Shown here piece after piece: positions 9,099-16,611 of a stretch of 64,000 nucleotides of DNA. Below the pieces are notes generated by a model, which was not told the origin of the DNA, ran no database searches, and saw nothing but the letters and a program-made list of their open reading frames with translations. Within the stretch, counting starts at the first letter, position 1, and every line of letters begins with the position of its first letter. The position numbers and the translations under genes are program-made. Source of the DNA: Salinilacustrithrix sp003476595 (GTDB lineage Bacteria; Actinomycetota; Acidimicrobiia; Acidimicrobiales; Salinilacustritrichaceae); NCBI GenBank assembly GCA_963972525.1, contig CAXAUZ010000005.1:124001-188000 (forward strand). Reading direction: 5' to 3'.

Positions 9099-9184
9099 GC
9101 CCGGGTGGCGGAACTGGCAGACGCAGGGGGCTTAAACCCCCCGGCCCGGCGACGGGCGTGCGGGTTCGAACCCCGCCCCGGGCA
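9099..9184 (+). tRNA. tRNA-Leu (UAA anticodon)
   Basis: A class II tRNA of 86 nt. The acceptor stem pairs GCCCGGG with CCCGGGC, followed by discriminator A. The D-arm region TGGCGGAACTGGCAGACGC is typical of tRNA-Leu. The anticodon stem GGGGG/CCCCC encloses CTTAAAC (anticodon TAA), followed by a long variable arm and a T arm GCGGG-TTCGAAC-CCCGC. The 3' CCA is not encoded (CCG follows). Confidence 0.95.
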
Positions 9185-9520
9185 CCGCGACTCGGCACGT
9201 GCGGATCCGGTCGACCTGGGTGTCGATTGGTGTGATGCGCCACGTCGTAGCGACAACCACCGACGACGCCCGTGCGATCGCCGGATCGCGGCGGTCGGCC
9301 AAGGTGTGGACCGATCGTGACGCAGCGGTTTGGATCCGCCCACACGTCCGATGATCCGGCGCATGCGTGGACGGATCGGGCCCGCCGGAGCGCTCGTTGC
9401 CCACACGTCGGACCGAGGAAAGCTGATCCCTCGCGGCGGGATCGTGCTCCATCCCGTTCCGGATCCAGAACCTGTGCCGCACCTCCACCACCCCCTGGTA
9501 GACGTCGTCGTCCGAGGACC
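9185..9520. other. intergenic region without a convincing gene
   Basis: About 335 bases between tRNA-Leu and the TetR gene. I see no reading frame with domain character and no RNA fold I recognise. The only repeat-like feature is the string GCCCACACGTC, present twice (near 9338 and 9398). The tRNA terminator and the 3' end of the TetR transcript presumably lie here. Confidence 0.4.
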
Positions 9521-10147
9521 CTACGCCCGCGGCGTGCGGCCCGAGGCGAGGCGCTCGAGGGCGCCGATGGTCATCTCGACGTAGACCTCCTCGAGCTGGT
9601 CGCGCCGGTCCGCGCTCGGGCTCCGCCGCATCTGGGAGAGCAGGTTCTGGATGCCGGAGAACAGCACGCCGATGGCGGTGGCCGCGGTGGCGAGGTCGAT
9701 GCCGAACTCCTCGGCGGCCAGGTCGGCGAAGTACCCTGAGGTCCGCCGGTCCCATCGGCGCTGCTGGCGGCGGGCGTCGTCGCTCGTGCGGGCGCTGCGC
9801 AGGGGAGCGAAGAACTGGCCGTGCTCGCCGGCCGCGTCGAGGCAGCTCCGGACGAAAGTGCGGAGCTTGGGCTCGAAGCCGGCGTCGGCTGCCTCGACCT
9901 GCCGGCGGATGCTGCGGTCGAGCGCGCTCGCCTCCCGCCGGTACAGCTCGAGGAGCAGGGCGTCCTTGTTCTCGAAGTGCTTGTAGACGAGGGCCCGCGT
10001 CACGTCGGCCCGCTCGGCGACCGCGCCCATGGTCACTGCGTCGGGGCCGGACTCGTTCACGACCGCCTTCGCCACGTCGAGCAGGGCCTGCCGGCGCTCG
10101 TCGGCGGACAGTCGCTCCGGTTCGGGTCCGGCGACCTCGGCAGCCAC
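9521..10147 (-). CDS. TetR family transcriptional regulator
   Basis: A 208-residue repressor. The N-terminal helix-turn-helix is classic TetR (ALLDVAKAVVNESG, then VTMGAVAERADVTRALVYKHFENKDALL), followed by an all-helical ligand-binding and dimer domain with no recognisable ligand specificity. A GTG at 10177 is also in frame, but it falls inside one of two palindromic operators, so the GTG at 10147 is the better start. The gene is divergent from an amidohydrolase, and the shared promoter region holds both operators. It therefore very likely represses itself and the amidohydrolase until a small ligand binds. Confidence 0.9.
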   Translation of the reverse strand: MAAEVAGPEPERLSADERRQALLDVAKAVVNESGPDAVTMGAVAERADVTRALVYKHFENKDALLLELYRREASALDRSIRRQVEAADAGFEPKLRTFVRSCLDAAGEHGQFFAPLRSARTSDDARRQQRRWDRRTSGYFADLAAEEFGIDLATAATAIGVLFSGIQNLLSQMRRSPSADRRDQLEEVYVEMTIGALERLASGRTPRA

Positions 10148-10169
10148 CGGCCCAGTGTGGCGCACGGGT

Positions 10170-10186
10170 GGTTGCACTCTGCAACC
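10170..10186. promoter_or_regulatory. TetR operator 1
   Basis: GGTTGCA-CTC-TGCAACC: perfect 7-bp inverted arms around 3 bp, just upstream of the TetR start. Centre at 10178. Confidence 0.75.
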
Positions 10187-10212
10187 GGCTGTGCTCTCCT
10201 GTCGGGACAGGC

Positions 10213-10229
10213 GGTTGCAAAGTGCAACC
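10213..10229. promoter_or_regulatory. TetR operator 2
   Basis: GGTTGCA-AAG-TGCAACC: the same arms as operator 1 with a different 3-bp centre. Its centre (10221) is 43 bp from that of operator 1, close to four helical turns, and it lies 19 bases before the amidohydrolase ATG. Confidence 0.75.
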
Positions 10230-10248
10230 AGGACGGAACGGAGTGACG

Positions 10249-11409
10249 ATGACGTACGCAGGGGGACGAGCGATCCTCGACGCCGACAGCCACCTCATGG
10301 AGCTGCCCGGCTTCCTCGACCCCTACATCGAGCGCGACATGCTCGATCGGCTCAAGGGCCGGTCGATGGCGAAGCTGGCGCCGGTGCTCGACCGGGCGAC
10401 CGGCGACGCCGAGGCCCGCAAGGTCGATGCCGGCGCGCGGGCACAGGCCGAGGAGCGGCTGCTGCTCGACAAGGGGTGGAACGCCATGGGCGCGTTCGAT
10501 CCGGTGGAGCGCAGCCACGTCGTCGACCTGTTCGGGTTCCACGGCCAGCTCGTGTTCGCCACCTTCGCGTCGGCGATGTTCGTGGGCAAGGACCTCGACC
10601 TGCTGTACGCCGGGAGCGCCGCGCACAACCGAGCCGTGGCCGCCTTCTGCGCCGACGATCCCCGCCTGCTGCCCGTCGCGTACGTGCCCCTCCACGATCC
10701 CGACCGGGCGGTCACCCTGCTGCAGGAGGCCATCGAGCTCGGCAGCGGTGCCGTCCACGTGCCCTCCACCGCGGCGGGGGAGAGGTCGCCGACGCATCCG
10801 GACCTGGACCCGTTCTGGGCGCTGCTCGAGGGCAGCGGGGTGCCCTTCGTGCTCCACGTGGGCGGCGGCGGACGCCTGCTGGACCGCAGCTTCCACAACA
10901 ACGGCCGCCCGGTCACGGACCACCTCGGCGGCGGCGAGAACATCCGCTCCAAGGACTTCCTCGCCATCGCCAACTCGCCGGCGCTGTTCCTCGGCACGCT
11001 CATCCTCGACGGCCTGTTCGACCAGTTCCCCGGTCTGCGGGGCGGCGTCATCGAGGAGGGGGCCAGCTGGGTCGTGTCCTGGATGCACCAGCTCGACTTC
11101 GCCCTGCGGGCCTTCCGGCGGACCGAGGCGCCGTTGCAGTCCCTCGCCCGCACGCCCTCCGAGTACGTGCACGAGCACCTGCGGTTCGCCCCGTTCCCGG
11201 GGGAGCCGGTGGGCTGGATGATCGAGCAGGCGGGGGCCGACCTGTTCATGTTCTCCACCGACTACCCGCACCCCGAGGGCGGCCGGGATCCGCTGGCCAA
11301 GTTCGAAGACGCCATGCCTGAGGTGAGCGAGGCCGACAAGCACCGCTTCTACTACCAGAACATGGCCGACCTGCTCGGCCCGGCCCTGGTGCCCGCGCGA
11401 TCGGGATGA
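10249..11409 (+). CDS. amidohydrolase 2 family protein (ACMSD-like)
   Basis: A 386-residue TIM-barrel metal-dependent hydrolase or decarboxylase of the amidohydrolase_2 group. The N-terminal metal motif appears as DADSHLME (D-x-H class), a mid-barrel histidine is in FVLHVGGGG, and the C-terminal motif is STDYPHPEGG with its conserved Asp. Relatives decarboxylate aromatic or alpha,beta-unsaturated acids, or hydrolyse C-C/C-N bonds. The ATG at 10249 follows a GGAG ribosome site. Two operator palindromes between it and the divergent TetR gene imply ligand-induced expression, as for a catabolic enzyme. The exact substrate is unknown. Confidence 0.82.
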   Translation: MTYAGGRAILDADSHLMELPGFLDPYIERDMLDRLKGRSMAKLAPVLDRATGDAEARKVDAGARAQAEERLLLDKGWNAMGAFDPVERSHVVDLFGFHGQLVFATFASAMFVGKDLDLLYAGSAAHNRAVAAFCADDPRLLPVAYVPLHDPDRAVTLLQEAIELGSGAVHVPSTAAGERSPTHPDLDPFWALLEGSGVPFVLHVGGGGRLLDRSFHNNGRPVTDHLGGGENIRSKDFLAIANSPALFLGTLILDGLFDQFPGLRGGVIEEGASWVVSWMHQLDFALRAFRRTEAPLQSLARTPSEYVHEHLRFAPFPGEPVGWMIEQAGADLFMFSTDYPHPEGGRDPLAKFEDAMPEVSEADKHRFYYQNMADLLGPALVPARSG

Positions 11410-11492
11410 ACCGACTGACGACCTGCCGGGTTGGGTAGAAAAGCCGGACCTCCCGATGCGGGGGGCTCCAGCCACCACCCGAACGGATCCGC

Positions 11493-11933
11493 ATGCCCAG
11501 ACACCCGCAGCGGAGCGGTCATTCGACAGCGCCCTTCTCCGTGCGCTTCGGCGCGGACGTCAGCTCCGTCCCCGACTCCCGGCGCGGCTTCGTCCATTGG
11601 ATGCGTGAGGCCGAGCTCGACCCCGAGACGATCGACGACCTCGAGGTGGTGTTCAGCGAGCTGGCGGCCAACGCCGTCGCGGCGTCCCCGGCGCCCACCG
11701 ACCGCGTCCACGCCCGTGCCCAGATCGACGCGGGCATGCTCGTGCTCGAGGTGTCCAACCGGACGGAGGACCCCCAGCTGGTCCCGGCGACGCCCGATCT
11801 GGACGATCCGCTGCGGTCCAACGGCCGAGGCCTCCTGATCGCGAGGGCCTTCGTCGACAGCGTCGACGTCGAGCTGGATGGAGACGACCGGCTGCTCGTG
11901 CGCTGCTGCCGGCGCCTCGGCCTGCTGCGCTGA
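11493..11933 (+). CDS. RsbW-like anti-sigma factor / serine kinase (HATPase_c_2)
   Basis: A 146-residue single-domain GHKL ATPase. The N box is recognisable as VVFSELAANAVAAS (Glu and Asn for Mg-ATP), and the glycine-rich G box as SNGRGLLIARAFVD. The family binds or phosphorylates partner-switch proteins (anti-anti-sigma factors) or sequesters sigma factors. No partner STAS-domain gene or sigma factor is adjacent, so its target lies elsewhere, as is common in actinobacteria. Confidence 0.8.
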   Translation: MPRHPQRSGHSTAPFSVRFGADVSSVPDSRRGFVHWMREAELDPETIDDLEVVFSELAANAVAASPAPTDRVHARAQIDAGMLVLEVSNRTEDPQLVPATPDLDDPLRSNGRGLLIARAFVDSVDVELDGDDRLLVRCCRRLGLLR

Positions 11934-12000
11934 CTGCGGCCGGCCCGCGGGCGGGCACCTGGGGGCAGGAATGACGTGATCGGAGCGGGAAGTCTCGCCC

Positions 12001-13488
12001 GTGGATCGCCGTCGCTTCCTCCTCCTGTCGCTGGCCGCCAGCGGCTCGCTCACCGTCGGCCGGGGCGCGCTCGCCCCGGCCTTCGCCGCGCCGGCCGAGC
12101 CCGGTGCCAGCCCGTTCGGCCCGCTGCTCGAGCCCGACGCCAACGGCCTCCGGCTGCCGGCCGGGTTCAGCTCCCGGGTGATCAAGCAGTTCGGCCTGCC
12201 CATCGGGCCGAGCGCGGAGCCGGCGATGCCGTTCCCCGACGGAGCCGCCACCTTCCCGACCGAAGACGGCGGTTGGATCCTCGTGTCGAACTCGGAGAAC
12301 CCGCCGCCCGTCGACGCCCCCGACGTCACCGGGCTGGGCATCACCGGCCTCGGCGGTGCCCAGGCCATCGTCTTCGCGCCGGACGGCACCATCGTCGACG
12401 CCTACCCCATCCTCACCGGCTCCCGATCGAACTGCGCCGGCGGGGCGACACCGTGGGGCACCTGGCTGTCGTGCGAGGAGGTCGACGACCCCGTGGACCC
12501 GGCGAGGTCGGGCAAGGTGTTCGAGTGCGACCCCACGGGGCAGCGCCCCGCGGTGGACCTGCCCGCTCTCGGCCGCTTCAAGCACGAGAACGCCACCGTG
12601 GATCCGGAGCGCCAGCACCTCTACCTCTCCGAGGACATCGACGACGGCTGCTTCTACCGCTTCACGCCCGCGCGCTACCCCGATCTCCGCGAGGGTGTGC
12701 TCGAGGCGGCGAGCCTCGGGGACGACGGCACCGTCACCTGGCTCGAGGTGCCCGACCCGGCCTGCGACGGCGGGGTGCCGTGCCGCCGACAAGCATCGGC
12801 GACGCCGTTCGCAGGCGGTGAGGGCTGCGTCTACGACGACGGGATGGTCTTCCTCACCACCAAGGGCGACGACCGGGTCTGGTTGTACGACGTGGTGGCC
12901 GAGACCATGGTCGTGCTCTACGACGCCGGCGACTTCGACGAGCCGGTCCTCACCGGGGTGGACCACGTGATCGTGCAGCCGGGCACCGGCAACATCGTGG
13001 TGGCCGAGGACGGCGGCGACATGCAGGCGGTGATGATCCGCCGGGACGACTACGCCCTGTTCCCGATCCTGCAGATGACCGGGCCCCAGCACGGCCAGCA
13101 GCTTCCTTCCCCGCTCGACCCCGTCCCGATCTACTCGGAGGTGTCCGGGTTGGCGTTCAACCCGGCCGGCGACCGCCTCTACTGCAACTCCCAGCGCGGC
13201 TTCGGCGGCGGGGTCACCTACGAGATCCAGGGTCCGTGGCTCGAGGCGCTGCAGCGCCCGACCGACGGTGCAGCCAGCGCGCCGACGTCGCTCCCGGTGC
13301 GACCCGATGCAGGCGGCGGAGGTCCGGACGGGACAGCCGGCACTCGCCCCGCGGCGGCAACGCTGCCGGCCACCGGTGGTGGGGGCGCGTCGGTCGTCGG
13401 GGTGGGAGCAGCCGCAGGTGCGGCCGGGCTCCTCGCCCTCCGCCGCCGGCTGGAGCGCCGCATGCCGGACGGGCTCCCACCGACCTGA
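12001..13488 (+). CDS. PhoX-family alkaline phosphatase, Tat-exported and LPXTG-anchored
   Basis: A 495-residue member of the DUF839/PhoX family, beta-propeller phosphatases that use Ca and Fe to hydrolyse phosphomonoesters outside the cell. The GTG start is followed by the twin-arginine signal DRRRFLLLSLAASG with an alanine-rich cleavage region near residue 35. Family traits include the acidic segments GGATPWGTWLSCEE and FKHENATVD. The C terminus ends with LPATG, a hydrophobic stretch and RRRLERR, a typical sortase sorting signal. Folded export by Tat followed by covalent wall anchoring is inferred. An upstream Pho box is not obvious. Confidence 0.82.
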   Translation: MDRRRFLLLSLAASGSLTVGRGALAPAFAAPAEPGASPFGPLLEPDANGLRLPAGFSSRVIKQFGLPIGPSAEPAMPFPDGAATFPTEDGGWILVSNSENPPPVDAPDVTGLGITGLGGAQAIVFAPDGTIVDAYPILTGSRSNCAGGATPWGTWLSCEEVDDPVDPARSGKVFECDPTGQRPAVDLPALGRFKHENATVDPERQHLYLSEDIDDGCFYRFTPARYPDLREGVLEAASLGDDGTVTWLEVPDPACDGGVPCRRQASATPFAGGEGCVYDDGMVFLTTKGDDRVWLYDVVAETMVVLYDAGDFDEPVLTGVDHVIVQPGTGNIVVAEDGGDMQAVMIRRDDYALFPILQMTGPQHGQQLPSPLDPVPIYSEVSGLAFNPAGDRLYCNSQRGFGGGVTYEIQGPWLEALQRPTDGAASAPTSLPVRPDAGGGGPDGTAGTRPAAATLPATGGGGASVVGVGAAAGAAGLLALRRRLERRMPDGLPPT

Positions 13489-13563
13489 GGATGCAATACG
13501 CTCCTGCGCGCCGGGCGCGCCGACCGGCGACCCCGTAGTCGACCGGCGCAGGAGGCGGTACCC

Positions 13564-14721
13564 GTGGGTCTGCTGGACAAGCTCAAGGGCGAACTCGTCG
13601 ACATCATCGAGTGGCTGGACGACAGCCGCTCGACGCTCGCGTGGCGGTTCCCCCGCTACCAGAACGAGATCAAGCACGGCGCCCAGCTGATCGTGCGCGA
13701 GGGCCAGCGGGCCGTGTTCGTGTACCGGGGCCAGATCGCCGACGTGTTCGACCCGGGCGCGTACGAGCTGGTCAGCGAGAACCTGCCGATCCTGTCCACG
13801 CTGCAGGGCTGGAAGCACGGCTTCGACAGCCCGTTCCGCTCCGAGGTGTACTTCCTCAACACCCGCCAGGTCACCGACCTGCGGTGGGGCACCCCGCAGC
13901 CCGTCACCGTCCGGGACCCGGACTTCAAGATGGTGCAGGTGCGGGCCAACGGCCTCTGCGTCGTGCGCATCGCCGACGCCGAGATCTTCCTGCGCGAGGT
14001 CATCGGCACGGATTCCGCGGTGGAGGCCGAGGAGATCACCGAGCTGCTCCGGCGCGTGATCACGCTCGCCTTCAGCGACATGATCATGGAGACCGGGCTC
14101 GGCGCCATCGACCTGCAGGGCCGCCAGGTCGAGCTGTCCGAGAAGCTGCGCGAGTTCGTGCAGGAACGGGTCGACGACGAGTTCGGCCTCGAGATCACCT
14201 CGGTCACGATGAACATCTCGCTGCCCGACGAGATCACCCAGGCGATGACCCGGGGCGTCGCCCGAGGCGTCGAGGAGGGCGGCTACGCCCACAACGTCGG
14301 CGACATCGGCCGGTTGCAGCAGGTGCGGGCCGCCGATGCCATGCTCGCTGCCGCCGAGAACGAAGGCGGCGGGGTCATGGGCGACGCCATGGGCATGGGC
14401 ATGGGCATCGCCATGGCCGGCCAGATGGCGAACCAGTTCGGCGCTGCCACCGGGCAGGCGCAGGGCCAGGGCCAGGGCGGGGCCGCAGCACCGCCCCCGC
14501 TGCCCGGCCAGGCGCTGTTCCACGTCGAGGTCGACGGCCAGGCCACCGGGCCCTACAGCGTCCAGCAGCTCCAGGCCGGCGTCGCCGCCGGTCAGGTCAA
14601 CGCGGCGACCCTCGTGTGGTCCACCGGCATGGCCGAGTGGAAGCAGGCCAGCCAGGTGCCTGCGCTCGCCCCGCTCTTCGCCACGCCGCCGCCCCCGCCG
14701 CCCCCGACCTCGAGCGAATGA
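13564..14721 (+). CDS. SPFH (band 7) protein with C-terminal GYF_2 domain
   Basis: A 385-residue protein. Residues 30-250 match the SPFH fold of YdjI-like proteins (IVREGQRAVFVYRGQIADVFDPGAYEL and EEITELLRRVITLAFSDM). Then come a Gly/Met-rich stretch (about residues 275-310) and a GYF_2-type domain near 320-375 (FHVEVDGQATGPYSVQQLQ and LVWSTGMAEWKQASQVP), ending in a poly-Pro tail. B. subtilis YdjI works with PspA in membrane-stress protection. It starts a tight three-gene operon by an ATGA overlap with a zinc-ribbon membrane protein. It has no transmembrane helix itself, so recruitment to membranes is inferred. Confidence 0.85.
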   Translation: MGLLDKLKGELVDIIEWLDDSRSTLAWRFPRYQNEIKHGAQLIVREGQRAVFVYRGQIADVFDPGAYELVSENLPILSTLQGWKHGFDSPFRSEVYFLNTRQVTDLRWGTPQPVTVRDPDFKMVQVRANGLCVVRIADAEIFLREVIGTDSAVEAEEITELLRRVITLAFSDMIMETGLGAIDLQGRQVELSEKLREFVQERVDDEFGLEITSVTMNISLPDEITQAMTRGVARGVEEGGYAHNVGDIGRLQQVRAADAMLAAAENEGGGVMGDAMGMGMGIAMAGQMANQFGAATGQAQGQGQGGAAAPPPLPGQALFHVEVDGQATGPYSVQQLQAGVAAGQVNAATLVWSTGMAEWKQASQVPALAPLFATPPPPPPPTSSE

Positions 14722-15938
14722 CCCCGGAGCCGCCGCCCCTCCCCGAGGACACCGGGGCCGTGGTTCCGCCGCCGCCGGTCGGGCACGCCGAGGAGGTCGC
14801 CGAGCGGCTGCGCGAGCGCGCCCTGCTGCACCGCACCGAGCAGACCCGGACCTACCCGTGCCTGCAGTGCGGCGGTGAGCTCGAGTGGCACATCGGCAAG
14901 CAGCTGCTGGTGTGCCCGTTCTGCGGCAACGAGCAGGAGGTCGTGCTCGGCGAGGACGACGAGGTCGTCGAACAGGACCTGCACGAGGCCATGGCCGCGC
15001 TCGACGCCGGTGCGCTCACCAAGACCGGGTTGCAGGTCGCCGACGAGAAGGAGGTCGTCTGCCAGAACTGCGGCGGCCACACCACCTTCACCGGCACGCT
15101 CACCGCCACCCGCTGCCCGTACTGCGCCACCCCGATCCAGCGCGACGACGTCCACGACGCGCCGGCCCGCCTGGCCGTCGACGGCGTGCTGCCGTTCCAG
15201 GTCGACCGTCCGACGGCCGAGTCGGCCATCGGGGAGTGGATCAACAGCCGGTGGTTCGCCCCGAACGAGTTCAAGAAGTACGCCACCACCGGCGCGTTCA
15301 ACAGCGTCTACTCCGCCTACTTCACCTACGACGCGTTCGCCACCACCCGCTACACCGGCCGTCGCGGCGACCACTACACGGTCACGGTCGGGTCGGGGGA
15401 GAACCGGCGCACGGAGGTGCGCACGCGCTGGCGCTACGCGGCCGGCACGGTCCAGAACTCCTTCGACGACGTCCCCGTCCCCGCCAACGACGGGCTCGAC
15501 CGCAAGCACGTCCAGGCCCTCGAGCCGTGGCCCACCGGCGACGCCCGGCCGTTCAGCGCCGAGTACCTCGCCGGTCACCTGAGCCGCACCTACGACCACG
15601 ACGTGGTCGAGTGCTTCGCCCCCGCCAAGGCCCGCATGGAGGACGTCATCCGGGACACGGTGCGGCGCGACATCGGCGGCGACGTCCAGCAGATCACCTC
15701 GATGGGCGTGCACTACGAAGGGCTGACCTACAAGCACCTGCTGCTCCCGGTCTGGCTGCTCACCGTCCTCTACGGGGGCAGCCCGTTCCAGGTGTTCATC
15801 AACGGGGTCACCGGCGAGGTGCAGGGCGAGCGCCCGTACAGCAAGGTCAAGATCGCACTCGCAGTCATCGCCGTCACCCTCCTGGCCCTGGCCGCCTGGT
15901 TCCTCTTCGGCTCGAGCGGGGAGGGAACCGCAGCGTGA
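14718..15938 (+). CDS. zinc-ribbon membrane protein (YdjG-like)
   Basis: A 406-residue protein with two Cys4 zinc ribbons: CLQCGG paired with CPFCGN (residues about 51-75), and CQNCGG paired with CPYCAT (about 115-140). A soluble beta-rich middle follows, with one transmembrane helix near the C terminus (VKIALAVIAVTLLALAAWFLF). The combination of two ribbons, a single helix and adjacency to an SPFH protein matches B. subtilis YdjG, partner of YdjH/YdjI in PspA-linked membrane stress. It overlaps both neighbours by four bases (ATGA before, GTGA after), showing strict coupling. Confidence 0.8.
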   Translation: MTPEPPPLPEDTGAVVPPPPVGHAEEVAERLRERALLHRTEQTRTYPCLQCGGELEWHIGKQLLVCPFCGNEQEVVLGEDDEVVEQDLHEAMAALDAGALTKTGLQVADEKEVVCQNCGGHTTFTGTLTATRCPYCATPIQRDDVHDAPARLAVDGVLPFQVDRPTAESAIGEWINSRWFAPNEFKKYATTGAFNSVYSAYFTYDAFATTRYTGRRGDHYTVTVGSGENRRTEVRTRWRYAAGTVQNSFDDVPVPANDGLDRKHVQALEPWPTGDARPFSAEYLAGHLSRTYDHDVVECFAPAKARMEDVIRDTVRRDIGGDVQQITSMGVHYEGLTYKHLLLPVWLLTVLYGGSPFQVFINGVTGEVQGERPYSKVKIALAVIAVTLLALAAWFLFGSSGEGTAA

Positions 15939-16567
15939 CCACCTTCATCATCGGACTGCTCATCATCGTCGTCGGCACCGTGGCCTACCTCGCGCTGCGC
16001 AACGCGCAGGACTTCTCCGATGCCAACGAGGTGATCCCCGGCGTACCGACGAACGCCCCGAAGGAGTGGGCTGGCGCCCACTCGGTGGAAGCGCGGCTGC
16101 ACCGTCGCCTCCGGGACTCGATGACCGCGCTGCGCGCCAACCGGAGCCTCGACGAGCCCGCCATGATCCAGGTCCGGGAGGCCCTCGAGCGCGAGGCCCT
16201 CGCCATCGACGACCAGCTGGTCGCGGCGGCCGCTCTTCCGGCCCGGGTCCGCGACGAGCCCCTGGGCCAGGTGGCCACGGCGGTCGAGTCCGTCGAGGCC
16301 GCCGTGGCCGAGGTCGTCCTCCTGCGCGGGCCCGAGCGCGCCAGCACCGAGGCCGCCATCGAGCTGGTCCGGACCCGGCTCGCCCTCGTCGCCGAAGCCC
16401 GAGCCGAGCTGGACGCGCTCGGCGCACCCTCGGCCGTGGAGCAGCTGCGCCGGGAGCTGGACCTGGCCGCACCGGCACCGCCCGAGGAGCAGCCCGCGAC
16501 GGAACCGCCTCCCGTCGCGGAACCGCCGTCGGCGAGCGAGCCGCCCGAGGAGCACCCCCCGGCCTGA
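15935..16567 (+). CDS. single-pass membrane protein with helical soluble domain
   Basis: A 210-residue protein. Residues 3-22 (TFIIGLLIIVVGTVAYLALR) form one N-terminal membrane anchor, followed by about 140 residues of mostly helical, Ala/Glu/Arg-rich sequence that could be a coiled coil or helical bundle, and a Pro/Glu-rich tail. I recognise no named family. The GTG start overlaps the stop of the zinc-ribbon gene (GTGA). It is the third member of the SPFH operon and by position the counterpart of B. subtilis YdjH, but that equivalence is inference. Confidence 0.7.
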   Translation: MTTFIIGLLIIVVGTVAYLALRNAQDFSDANEVIPGVPTNAPKEWAGAHSVEARLHRRLRDSMTALRANRSLDEPAMIQVREALEREALAIDDQLVAAAALPARVRDEPLGQVATAVESVEAAVAEVVLLRGPERASTEAAIELVRTRLALVAEARAELDALGAPSAVEQLRRELDLAAPAPPEEQPATEPPPVAEPPSASEPPEEHPPA

Positions 16568-16598
16568 GGGGTGGCACGGCGGCGGCGCACGCCGTCGA

Positions 16599-16604
16599 TA
16601 GCGT
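16599..16604 (+). promoter_or_regulatory. -10 box of a leaderless promoter
   Basis: TAGCGT lies seven bases before the ATG at 16612, so the CapA-like gene probably has its own leaderless transcript. Confidence 0.5.
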
Positions 16605-16611
16605 CGCTCCG

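Noticed and set aside
9099..9184. Integration site for a mobile element at tRNA-Leu
   Set aside because: No integrase, no duplicated tRNA 3' end and no change in gene character follows.
9185..9520. Possible decayed gene downstream of tRNA-Leu
   Set aside because: Translations in all frames show no recognisable domain; nothing beyond one short repeated string.
10148..10177. Longer TetR protein starting at GTG 10177
   Set aside because: That GTG is inside operator 1 and adds residues without conservation.
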